A stretch of DNA of 64,000 nt from positions 1 to 64,000 of the forward strand of contig NW_005178449.1 in the NCBI RefSeq assembly GCF_000341285.1. The letters run 5' to 3'. The notes under the pieces were generated by a model. The model ran no database searches and was not told the origin of the DNA. It worked only from the letters and a program-made list of their open reading frames with translations. The stretch is from Galdieria sulphuraria (taxonomy: Eukaryota; Rhodophyta; Bangiophyceae; Galdieriales; Galdieriaceae). Position numbers and translations under genes: made by a program. Below, one piece after another: positions 31,979 through 42,111 of the stretch; positions within the stretch are counted from its first letter, which is position 1, and every line of letters starts with the position of its first letter.

Positions 31979-33114
31979 ATGGCCAAGTTATCTATTGGTT
32001 TGGAAGGAAGTGCTAATAAAGTAGGCGTTGGTATTGTTACTGAACAAGGTATTCTTTAACCAAGTTTACTTTACGTTTGATAAAATAGATTGTTATTCAG
32101 GAGATATTCTTGCCAATGTCCGTCGTACTTACATTTCTCCACCGGGTCACGGGTTTTTGCCAAGAGAAACTGCAAAACATCATCAAAAGCACATCGTTCC
32201 TCTCATAGCCGAAGCACTGAAACAAGCGCATATACATCCCGAACAATTAGATTGTGTTTGTTTTACTCAAGGTAAATTGTTCCGGTTATCCTTTTTGAGC
32301 AAGCTTGAAGTGGTGGTTTTCAGGTCCAGGGATGGGTGGTCCACTTTGTTCTGTTGCTGTAGCAGCTCGTACGGTTTCCCAATTGTGGAGAAAGCCTTTA
32401 ATTCCAGTGAATCACTGTGTAGCTCATATTGAAATGGGTCGATTGGTTACTGGAGCAAGCGATCCTGTAGTGTTGTACGTGAGTGGAGGTAATACGCAAG
32501 TTATTTCGTTTACACAAGGACGATATCGAATATTTGGAGAAACGATTGATATTGCAGTTGGCAATTGTTTGGATCGATTTGCTCGTCTCATCAACCTTTC
32601 CAATGACCCTAGTCCAGGTTATCAAATCGAACAGATGGCCAAACAAGGAAGGCACTTCATAGAACTTCCTTATATTGTGAAAGGAATGGATGTTTCTTTT
32701 TCTGGTTTATTGTCATTGATGGAGGAACAGTTGGATAACTGGTTAACTCGACAAGGATATACTGTTGCAGACCTTTGTTTTTCGTTACAAGAAACCGTGT
32801 TTTCCATGTTGGTTGAAGTTACGGAGAGAGCAATGGCACATTGTGGTCAAAAGGATGTACTCGTAGTTGGAGGTGTTGGTTGTAATGAACGTTTACAATC
32901 GATGGTACAAAGTATGGCACAAGAACGAGGAGGTCAAGCATTTTGTACAGATGAACGATTTTGTATCGATAATGGTGCAATGATTGCTTGGACTGGTTTA
33001 TTACAATATCTTCATGGAGATAGAAAAGATATTCTTCAAACAGGATGTACTCAAAGATATCGTACTGATGATGTTCCTATTCCGTGGAGATATAAGTCTA
33101 CAACTAACCTTTGA
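31979..33114 (+). CDS. KAE1: KEOPS complex tRNA threonylcarbamoyltransferase, Kae1/OSGEP
   Basis: Three exons (31979-32048, 32101-32271, 32324-33114) with two 52-nt phase-1 introns encode 343 residues. Kae1 transfers the threonylcarbamoyl group to A37 of ANN-decoding tRNAs in the cytosol as part of KEOPS. The start [16 protein letters not shown] is typical of the archaeal/eukaryotic cytosolic form rather than the mitochondrial Qri7 form. The metal-binding histidines are in [12 protein letters not shown]-fold signatures are [20 protein letters not shown] and [12 protein letters not shown] with the C-terminal [13 protein letters not shown]. Its final 11 bases overlap, antisense, the last codons of the PPK1-Nudix gene. 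Confidence 0.96.
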
Positions 33115-36100
33115 ACATTGCCTTGGCTTGTTGAACTGCTTCTCTGAAATGGGCTTTGGTCAACAGTCTTTCAGCTTCGGTAAAGGTAAACCATTGCCTT
33201 CTTCGTCTAACTGCATCATCCCATGTGGAAGCTTGTGAATCGACTCGAAGCAAATGCCAACTGGTTTCTATAGTTTTCCTTCCTTTGCGTTGTTGTGTGG
33301 TACATATCAAAGGTCCTGAAACCCTAAGAAGAGATAGAAAAGATGCAACTTTGACTTACCAATTTCTCCTCCAACTCCTGCTTCTTCCAGAGTTTCTCGA
33401 ATGGCTGCTTCTGCTGGTGTTTCACTGGGTAATACTGTCCCTCGAGGTAATACCCAGGCATCTGCTTCTCCTCCTTCCAACATACTTTCTCGATTTCGTG
33501 CCGTAATAAGTAATATCTGATTGACTCCTTTGGAATTGACGCGAACTGCAATACAACCAGCTTTGTAAACCTGTAATGGTTCACGATTGTCTTTATGCTT
33601 TTTCATTTTCCATTCTTCTTCTCGTGAAGTGCCTCCAGAAGACTGAGTTTCATGTTCACTATCATCTTCCGTGTCATCTAACCATAGTCTATCAAAAAGG
33701 GACTTGGAAATAAAATTGGATTCTTCCTCCATATTTATATTTTGACTGGTATCACCACCAACACCATCTTTTGGAGTATGAGACTTATCTTGACGCAAAG
33801 CTTTTCTATAACGTCCATCACTCAACATTTCCCATCCTTCATACTCATTGGTTCTAAGACGACGTAAATATTTCCAAAGCTTCTTTTGAAGAAGACTATC
33901 CTATTAAATGAATGATATATAAAGTATCAAAATGGGAAATGTCTCCATAAAAAGGAATTTCCAGTACCTCGATAGGAGTAACCACTTCTACTCTGGAAAT
34001 CAAATTCCTTGAACGCCAATCGGCACTACCAATAAAGAATTTGGGTTTGCTTCCATGATTCATAAAGAAAAATACGCGTGCATGCTACATTATCAAGTTT
34101 CAAAGATTGAGTTAACCAGTGGCTAAGTGCACATATTTATCTCATTACCTGTAAAAACCGACCAAGAATAGAAATAACGCGAATAGACTCGCTCTTTCCC
34201 TTTACTCCAGGTCGGACTCTGCACATACCGCGAACGATCAAATCAATTTGAACGCCCGCTTGAGAAGCTTCGTATAACTTTTCGGTAATTCGACTTTCAG
34301 TCAAACCATTCATTTGTGCTACTATCTGCGCTGGTTTTCCATTTCGAGCATTTTCTATTTCCACCTATGCAGAATCATAATATCGCTTAATCGAATATAT
34401 GTACTTCTGAATGTACCTGTATGAGGTCCAAAAACTGATCCAACATAAACATTGGACTGACTAACAACTTACGATAAGATTTCTTTCTGGATATTCCCGT
34501 AAACACGTTGAACAAATCTTGAACATCGGCACAAATATCCGCTTTGCAGGTAAAAAACGACAAGTCTGTATACAATCGAGCAGTGCTTGCATTGTAATTG
34601 CCGGTGGAAATATTCACATAACTCTGAAATTTCTTATTTCCTATAAACAAATAATAACCATCTCGTTTTCAACAAAAATACAAAAAATGTTACCATTTTC
34701 TAAATTTTCTTCTCTAATAACGAGAATAACTTTTGCGTGTGTCTTCAATCCTTTGACACCGTATGCAACATTACATCCCGCATTCTGCAATATTCTAGCA
34801 TACAATACATTCTAATTCATCAAGTTGATATAAAATTTGCATTATGCAACTCGTTGCAGTACCTGATCTTCATCAAAACTTGCTTTAAGTTCAATAATAA
34901 CGCTGACATCCACTCCACGTTGAGCTGCCTCAACTAATGCAGCAACTATAGGAGAATTGTCTCCACAACGATATAAAACAATCTTGATACAAAAAACGGA
35001 AGAATCCTTAGCAGCTGTTTGAAGAAAAGTTAAAGTCGATTCATCAAAAGAATGAAATGGAAAACGAAACAAAAGATCTGAGCGTCTCATAGCATCAAAA
35101 AATGAAATATTTCGTTCCTTCATCATCTTTAAAGTTGGATGAGAATGAAACTCCCATTTTGGATATCTCAACTCGGGAAATACTTTCAGTTGAGAAAGTG
35201 GAAAAGCGTCCTTTAAGCCTAAAATAGGAGAACGGACAAAATAAACAGATTCATCATCTAAATCTAACTGCTCCTTCAAGACAGTTAATAGAGCATCCGG
35301 CACATCACTAGAAACTTCTAACCGAACCGCTGCTCTTCTCTGTCTCTTAAGTATATTCTCCTCTACCACACGAAGAAAATCTTCATCTTCATCCAAATAG
35401 ATACTGTCCAAATCTAAGCTGGTATTTCTAGTTACTCGAAATGGATGAGTAGAAATAATGTACATCCCTATATCAAGAATGCCTTACAAACCTTAATAAC
35501 GGAGACAATAAGACAAATACCTTCAAATACAGTATCCAAGTTGTGCAAGATCAATCTTTCAATGGGAAGAAATTTGCAAGGATCGTCATTTGGAGATATA
35601 AACCTTGGAACTCTATTAGGAACTCTAAGCCAAGCGAAATGTGGTTGTCCAAATCTCCCTAATTTCTTTTCTTCTTCTGACTGTAATAGTACAGCTAAAT
35701 ATAAACTGTGACTTCTTAATAAAGGAAACGGATGCGTTGTATCCAATGAAAGCGGAGTCTAAAAAAACAAGTATATTTGGGTATGAAGGAAACAGTTAGC
35801 GTAAAAGACATCTAAACGAACGTCGTGCTCACCAATAATGGGAAAACCTTTTCCCTATAATATAAACACATAGATTCCTGTTGTGTGCGAGTCAAGTCTC
35901 GAAATCTTGTCAAATGCATATGACACTCTTCTAAAGCTGGAAGAATATCTTCTAAAAGACATTCTTCCTGAATTCTGCAGAGTTGATGAATCTTCTCACT
36001 TAGAGTGGCATATAATGCAGGGTCTCCAGTTTTTATGTCAAACATTCTCTTCGCAAAATATTCATCTAAGTTGGACGAAACTATACATAGGAACTTTAAT

Positions 36101-36783
36101 CTTTCTAACAAGGGAGTGTCAGTGGTCGGATGCACGGCCAATTCTAACACTCGCCAGTTAAAATGAAGTTCTTCTCCTTCTTGTTTAAAGACGTCCGTAT
36201 TAAATGAAGCCTCTTGATTAGATAGTTTACCAATATCATGTGGACACTGCCAAACTGGTTCAGGAGGTACCACAATATATTCCTTGCCGTCCAATAGTCT
36301 AAGGCAGGCATCTTTGCCAATAGTTGCCGCAGTAACTGCCGCAGAACTTGCACTAGAAACACTTGAAACCTCTGCAGGCTCCGCGTTTGAAGAATCCATT
36401 GACACGTTAAGAGGTACAGCTATTTGAACATTTACAACAGAAACCGTTCGAGAAGCTTCTGGAACTCCTGCTTCCCTCGCTAGTGCAATATCTTCTTGTG
36501 AATCGATTGTTGGGCTTTTCACAGTTCTTCCAATGAGATTTTGTGGTTGAATGTTCTGAATAGTGCTAAAATCTTTGGTATTGACTTCCGCAACATCACA
36601 ACCAACTGGACTCTCTGATTCTTTCGGAGTGGATAAATTCACTTTTCCTACTTTTTCCACGGATTTGTGGTCCTTCAAGTAGTGTTCTTCTTGTTCTTCT
36701 TGTCCTATATGTGGACTTCTTCTAGGAAGGTCACCCAACGACGATTGTTTCTCTTCTGTTGTCTTTTCCGTTTCCGTATCCAT
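33104..36783 (-). CDS. Polyphosphate kinase 1 fused to a C-terminal Nudix hydrolase
   Basis: Nine exons: 36783-35833, 35758-35521, 35467-34863, 34811-34694, 34640-34417, 34364-34149, 34084-33968, 33900-33360 and 33315-33104 (introns 44-74 nt, all frames consistent) give 1073 residues. Residues 1-205 are low-complexity, acidic and Ser-rich. Residues about 207-862 are full-length PPK1: [45 protein letters not shown] (H623, the phospho-histidine position), [34 protein letters not shown] (H785) and [16 protein letters not shown]. Exon 8 ends PPK1 ([10 protein letters not shown]) and runs unspliced through an acidic linker into a Nudix domain (about 932-1073). Its Nudix box, residues 977-999, fits GX5EX7REUXEEXGU except Thr at the first U. 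PPK1 makes polyphosphate from ATP. The Nudix part resembles diphosphoinositol-polyphosphate hydrolases (LPRG, late W-F-EA-L pattern), some of which cleave polyphosphate. The fusion is seen directly; its substrate is not. Confidence 0.93.
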
Positions 36784-37357
36784 TTTCTAAAAAACTGACT
36801 TCTGTCATAAGTTGCAGAAAACAGAAACGGTTATTCTGTTTTCTCGCAACAACGAAAATGCAGTTACAAATAGATAATTATGCAACCCGAAGCATTGAAA
36901 ATTAGTCAAAGGGGTTGCTTTTCAATCACCATTTCAAAGATTCCATAAAGATTCGATAGTTGCTATCTGATTGGCTACTCTAGTCGTTTCATATACGAAT
37001 CGACTCTTGTAAAAAGAGACCATTGTTGGCCAAATTGTTTCATGCATTAGTGTGTCGTGAATGGCTTCTTATTCAACTGATTCTTCTATTCAAGGCTTGG
37101 AAGCGTAGCCTCAACTGGAGTCAGTGGTTATCGTGTTCCGGACTAGAATTCAAAAAAATGCATTGAATGAAAACACCAATATGGCAACGCAACTCTGGTA
37201 GAGAAACAAAGATGGTGGAAAGAGTAGTCCTTTTAACTAGTTCAAATACAACTGGAGCAATGCGTACTTCGAGTATCAACTACGACGTAACTTATCATCA
37301 TGAAGAGAAGCAGATGCCAAGTTACAGTAGACCACTTTCTTGAAGCGTCTAAATAAG
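36784..37357. other. Intergenic region upstream of PPK1-Nudix
   Basis: About 570 bases between the ATG of PPK1-Nudix and the stop of the MFS transporter gene, both on the minus strand. The promoter of PPK1-Nudix must lie here. There is no supported frame. I looked for a recurring short motif shared with the transporter's upstream region and could not establish one by eye. Confidence 0.5.
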
Positions 37358-38797
37358 CTAAGACTCCTTTTCAGAACAAGTCAGCTCGTCTTCCATCGCA
37401 TTGCTTTTGTTCTTGCTGGTTCCAATGCGTTCCATAGGAAAGCCTCGTTGTCTCAGAAGTGCACGGAACCTTTCATCTTCATTATCCAACGAGATGCGTT
37501 TGAATTCTGGAATGAAGAACCACGTAATGATGGCACCTAATAGCGACAAACCTCCACTGATAATGAATACAGCACGAGGACCATTGATAGAGTCTTCACC
37601 ACCAAAGCTATCCATGATGGGTCGAAATACTTGAGTTCCTATAGCACCTCCTGCTTTGCCAACAGCAGCAGAAATTCCATAACATGTTGCTCTTACTGCA
37701 GTAGGATAGATTTCCGCTGGTATTAGACCCAGAGCACAGCCTGCACCGAAATTTCCAAAAAAGTTAAATATGCCATATAACGTGATGAAAGCACCGACAG
37801 AAGACTTCACTTGTGGATAAGCTGCCCCTATGATGATTGCAAAAATGGCGCTTCCTACAAACCCGATGATTTGTTGCATTTTTCTTCCCAAATGATCGAT
37901 AGTGAGAGTCCCAACAAGTGCACCAGGAATGCCAAACAAAGCCAGTATTATTGTGTAATAAGTTGCTTGGAAGAGTACTGAATATATCGTATCGGCATGA
38001 ATGAGCTGTTTGACAAGTGTCCCCCCGAAGATTCCATTTGAAAAAGCAACAAAATCGTATACAAACCACGAACCACACGTTCCAACTAGGCGAAATGCAT
38101 ATTCTTTCAAGACCAATAAATATGGAGGATCTTTGAGAATGGCTTCTTCTGAGTACTTTTTGGAGTTGAACATCTTTAAACGAAAGTAAAAGACAGTAAG
38201 CATTGGAATGACTCCCAGTCCAAAGGATATTCTCCAGATTGGTTCCATATTTTCGATACCGAATATTTTGAATAAAACCAGCTGAGCAAGCATACAAGTG
38301 ATTCCTCCAAATACGAAAGAAACATTGGATACTAGGCAGACATAAAGACCTCTCTTGTTGTAATTTCTTTCTTCCGTAGCTTCGCTTGCATTAGTAGTTG
38401 CACAGGGATACTCTCCACCAATTCCAACCCCAACAATTCCTCTGTATACAACTAGAGCCCAGAACATACCATTGGTGGAATTATGATATCCATAGGCACC
38501 AGCACAGAGTAAAGTTCCAACAATGGTTAAAATTGTGGTGATAACAAGACCGATTTCTCTTCCGACTCTATCACTTACTATCCCAAGAACAAGTTGTCCT
38601 ACGATAGCTCCTACTAAAAGTGCATCGCTCACTCGAGAACTCATCTGACTAGTATATGTTTCAGGATATTCGACAGGAAAATAGATATTTAAGATGGTCA
38701 GCACATATTCTGCATATCCAACAGCTGAAAAGGCCACACCTGCAAAGATGATGTTGTTCAAAGCAGAACTTTTCAAAGAATGCGTGATACAAGACAT
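37358..38797 (-). CDS. MFS transporter of the phosphate / glycerophosphodiester (Pht1/Git1) type
   Basis: A single-exon 479-residue permease with twelve hydrophobic segments. The signature GIVGVGIGGEYPCATTNASE after TM4 corresponds to the GGDYP/GGEYP box of phosphate:H+ symporters (Pht1, Pho84) and of glycerophosphoinositol permeases (Git1). The E rather than D and the following A-S-E are closer to the Git1 side. DRVGRE and DHLGRKM are the two loop signatures; IPAEIYPTAVRATCYG precedes TM10. Import of phosphate or a phosphodiester at the plasma membrane is expected. It lies on the same strand as, and 574 bp upstream of, PPK1-Nudix, so the two could share phosphate-related function, although in a eukaryote adjacency alone is weak evidence. 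Confidence 0.82.
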   Translation of the reverse strand: MSCITHSLKSSALNNIIFAGVAFSAVGYAEYVLTILNIYFPVEYPETYTSQMSSRVSDALLVGAIVGQLVLGIVSDRVGREIGLVITTILTIVGTLLCAGAYGYHNSTNGMFWALVVYRGIVGVGIGGEYPCATTNASEATEERNYNKRGLYVCLVSNVSFVFGGITCMLAQLVLFKIFGIENMEPIWRISFGLGVIPMLTVFYFRLKMFNSKKYSEEAILKDPPYLLVLKEYAFRLVGTCGSWFVYDFVAFSNGIFGGTLVKQLIHADTIYSVLFQATYYTIILALFGIPGALVGTLTIDHLGRKMQQIIGFVGSAIFAIIIGAAYPQVKSSVGAFITLYGIFNFFGNFGAGCALGLIPAEIYPTAVRATCYGISAAVGKAGGAIGTQVFRPIMDSFGGEDSINGPRAVFIISGGLSLLGAIITWFFIPEFKRISLDNEDERFRALLRQRGFPMERIGTSKNKSNAMEDELTCSEKES

Positions 38798-39468
38798 CCT
38801 GTGGACTGTTGCTCAGTAATCCAACAACACCATTCTTACAAAGAATTTAAAGAGCTCGAGGAATTTCCGAATCCAAAGGAATCTCTCAGGGGATATTCAA
38901 TTCCGTGTAAGTTAACCCAGAATGCAGCATGGGAGAGAAGACCAACTCAGCAGAAGCAATTCCGACGACGGTAAAGTAGCACAAAGAAAGTTTTGCATCC
39001 CTATATCTATAAATAGGCAGAGAATAGCCACAATTGGAACACAGAAATATTGGAGATTATTCTTTGAACAGCATCTTTTTCTTTACATTTCACTGCTTCA
39101 TAAGATATATAGCTTTTCAGCTCCCAACAGTTTCCATATTCAGGTGTTCTAATGGATATAAATATAGTTGTGCCGTATTCATTACAAGCAAAAGCTCTCT
39201 GACCAAAACAATTTGTATTTTTTAATACGAACAAATGAGATGTCAATTCTATGCCAAGAAAATACCGATAACTTTGAAATATCAAGTTGGTGGTGAAAAA
39301 CTTGGATATTAAAAAAGTAATGGAGTAGCCAGTAGAGGAACCATGCTAAACTAAGCATTGACATGCTATATACAAAAGAGAATCCCGAGAAACCACAGTA
39401 GATGTTTTTAACACATTTCTTAAAGTTGAATAAATGAACAATTTGCAAATTAAAGTCACCGGAGCGGA
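38798..39468. other. Divergent intergenic region
   Basis: About 670 bases between the starts of the Pht1/Git1-type transporter (-) and the nucleotide-sugar transporter (+). Short frames on both strands overlap each other and show no domain. Both promoters are expected here. Confidence 0.5.
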
Positions 39469-40500
39469 ATGCTTCGTTTCTCACAGACGACTAATTTCGT
39501 TTGGCGCCAACTTTTTCAATTGGATACGAAGCGTCATCGTCTTTGTGTGATGAAGCCACAAAAGGAATGGTTCTTGCAGCTGACAGTTTCTTTTGCCTAT
39601 ATACTCATATCTCTATCTGCTGTCTTTGTCAATAAGGCAGTATCTTACTCATTTCTCTTTCGTTCATCAAGTATCCTTCTTATCTTTCAAATGGCCATGA
39701 GCTGTCTCATATTTCGAATAGCCAAGGAGAACTTTCGCTTGATTGACTTTCCGACCCTTTCTTGGGATTTGTTTAAACGAATATTCCCTATATCTTTCCT
39801 TTATTGTGCCAATGCTGTTGTTGCTCTAAACTCACTTCGCGACCTTTCGATACCTTCATATGGTGTCGTGAAACGGTTAGCACCGCTGGCCACTGTGACG
39901 ATGGAGTACCTTGTTTTAGGAAAAATATATACACTTCAGACATATGGAACGTTAATTATGATGATATTTGGAGCCATTTTGGCAAGTAAGAGTGACTTAC
40001 ATAGTCTTGCTGATGGTTGGCTGTATGGCCTATTGAGCTGCCTATTACAAGCCTGTTGTTTAGTACTTGTGAAGAAATCAGGAGTTGAGAGTGATATGGG
40101 CATCTTTGGACTTGTTTATTATCATAGCTTCTTTTCATTCATCCTGTTGATCTTTTTGGTATTCTTCTCTGGTGAATATCGATACGCACAATACGATGCA
40201 TTTACTTCTTGGACATTTGTAGTATTGGTGATTGTTTCTTCTGTTGCTGGTATCGCGTTGAATTTCGTACAATTTTTATGTTCTCAAAGAACAACACCGA
40301 CGAATACGATGGTTTGTGGACATATCAAATCCCTTTTTCAAACTTTGTTCGGGCTTTTCACTTTCGGAGGTGCAACTTTGAATCATTCATATATAATAGG
40401 GCTCCTTATGAGCACAATGGGTGGGTTTTTATATGGATGGACCAGATATCAATTTTTCAAGCAGTTGGAAAAATCGAAGTCAAATGATGAAAACGGTTAA
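39469..40500 (+). CDS. Nucleotide-sugar transporter, SLC35 family
   Basis: A single-exon 343-residue protein with about ten membrane segments of the drug/metabolite transporter fold. The central region ALNSLRDLSIPSYGVVKRLAP followed by MEYLVLGK is the EamA/TPT-type pattern of SLC35D-like carriers. The C-half has the FVQFLCSQRTTPTNTMVCGHIK segment and ends with a Lys/Asp-rich cytosolic tail. Such proteins exchange GDP- or UDP-sugars for the nucleoside monophosphate across the Golgi or ER membrane, here probably for glycan or wall synthesis. The donor sugar cannot be assigned. An internal Met at about residue 27 (MKPQKEW) could be the real start. The gene is convergent with the F-box gene, 25 bp apart. 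Confidence 0.85.
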   Translation: MLRFSQTTNFVWRQLFQLDTKRHRLCVMKPQKEWFLQLTVSFAYILISLSAVFVNKAVSYSFLFRSSSILLIFQMAMSCLIFRIAKENFRLIDFPTLSWDLFKRIFPISFLYCANAVVALNSLRDLSIPSYGVVKRLAPLATVTMEYLVLGKIYTLQTYGTLIMMIFGAILASKSDLHSLADGWLYGLLSCLLQACCLVLVKKSGVESDMGIFGLVYYHSFFSFILLIFLVFFSGEYRYAQYDAFTSWTFVVLVIVSSVAGIALNFVQFLCSQRTTPTNTMVCGHIKSLFQTLFGLFTFGGATLNHSYIIGLLMSTMGGFLYGWTRYQFFKQLEKSKSNDENG

Positions 40501-40525
40501 AACGGTATTTCCATGTTCCTACATA

Positions 40526-41442
40526 TTAAGAATAAATTATTTTACACCACGGCAAAATCGTAGCAACTTCAGAGGCACCATTCAAAGTCCAGTTACCACA
40601 AGGCCAAAGATTATGTGTTTTCGACCCCAACAAAAGTTTATCCAATTGTCGAAAGAGGCGTGCTATGACCATCAATCCGGCATCTCCAATCATACAAAAT
40701 CGAATATCCAAATATTGGAGACATGGTACAGTTTCAGAATGGGCTATGGCACGGAAGCAATCATCTGATACACTTTCACATCCTCTCAGACTCAAACACT
40801 TCAATCCACGAAACTTTATCAGATATGACATCACTGGATAGCTCAAATTGGGGCACCATTCAATGTTCAGGGTTGTAAGATTTTCAGGATAATACAACTC
40901 CGAACACAGTTGAAAAGCCTTGCTGGTAATATTGGGACAGCTGCGAATGGTAAGAACTTGCAAACTTGATAGAGTTAGCACCGATGAAATGCCTTTGTCA
41001 GTTATGTGATAACAATAACTAAGATCCAGCACTTTGAGTTGGCTACAAGAGTTTGCAATTTGCCCTAGTAAGGTATCGTCTACGGCATAAAAAACTCTAG
41101 TTAGTTCTAGTTTGATAATATGGACACATTTTTGCAAAAAAGATTTGAGTGAGTGAACTTTCTCGACACTATATACACAAGACTTTGAACTATCGAGTAA
41201 AATCAGCGTTGAAAGGTTGCATAGAGCTGAGAAATATTTACGTACCGATCACGAAAACTGCGGGCGTCCAACTCTTCCAACTTGGACAACAAAAAGCGGT
41301 CAATAATGTTTCGAAATTGCCTATTACAATTTCTTAATAAACAAAGACTAGCTAAATTGCACTCTGCTGCTTGTTCAATCACTTTTGCAATCAGTTCTTC
41401 AGGAAGGAGTTGTACCCAGCTCAATAGCGCTTCTTGCTCCAT
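40526..41442 (-). CDS. F-box / leucine-rich-repeat protein
   Basis: Two exons (41442-41246, 41189-40526) across a 56-nt phase-2 intron give 286 residues. The N-terminal about 45 residues look like a divergent F-box (LPEELIAKVIEQAAECNLASL then CNRQFRNIID). The rest is a set of cysteine-containing LRRs of the FBXL/AMN1 type: LKVLDLSYCYHITDKGI, LQVLTIRSCPNIT, LTTLNIEWCPNLS, LKCLSLRGCESVSDDC, LQYLDIRFCMIGDAGL. Such proteins select substrates for SCF ubiquitin ligases through the LRR. The frame continues upstream of ATG 41442 to a TTG, so a further 5' exon is possible. Confidence 0.82.
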
Positions 41443-42111
41443 ACAATCTCGTCGCAATAAGAATCTAAAATGCGGCAATTCAGTTGTGTGTTTTCATCGT
41501 TCAGATTGATGAATATATATTCATATTTCTATCAAGAAAACACAAGGAACCCTAGAGATAATTTTTCGAAATGAGCTACTATTGCTAAAACTATCGTTCT
41601 CTCTTGAACCTTATCAGTAGGTTCTTTATAATGTAATGTTATTCAAACAAAACAATACCAGACATTCCTTGAGAAGCTTTGCGTTGTTCTCCTAAGAACA
41701 ACAAGCTGAACAAGAATAGTCAAAGTTTATCGACATTCAATTCGTTACAGTTTCTGAGTCACTTTGCAATGAAATCACAAGTAAGCTCGAAAGTTGTTAT
41801 TGACTAGAGCGATTGTCCCTTTAAGGAAGTTGTGTAGTTATTCTCACAGACATTTCCGGGACAAATATGCAACTCAACAGCAATATATCATGGGCTCTTC
41901 ACCAACTTGATCGGTGGTGTTGAATTGTTTTTGAAAGTTTACAGTTTTCTGATAGGGAAGAAGCAACAAGACCCAAATTCCATTTTGCAGTGTTAGAGAA
42001 TGTGGTTTGGTTGATGCCCATTTGGGTTTGACGAATCCAACTGGTTAGGCTTTGTGATATCCAACACAACTGCTGGTGAAAATAAGAACTCTTATATTAT
42101 CCTAGTAGGAA
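41443..42111. other. Divergent intergenic region
   Basis: About 670 bases between the F-box gene (-) and the EH-domain gene (+). No supported frame or repeat. It should contain both promoters and possibly a 5' exon of the F-box gene that I could not identify. Confidence 0.5.

Noticed and set aside
33104-33828. Stand-alone Nudix gene starting at ATG 33828
   Set aside because: The same frame continues upstream for 24 codons to an intron acceptor and carries PPK1 C-terminal residues on both sides of that ATG, so it is an internal Met of the fusion.
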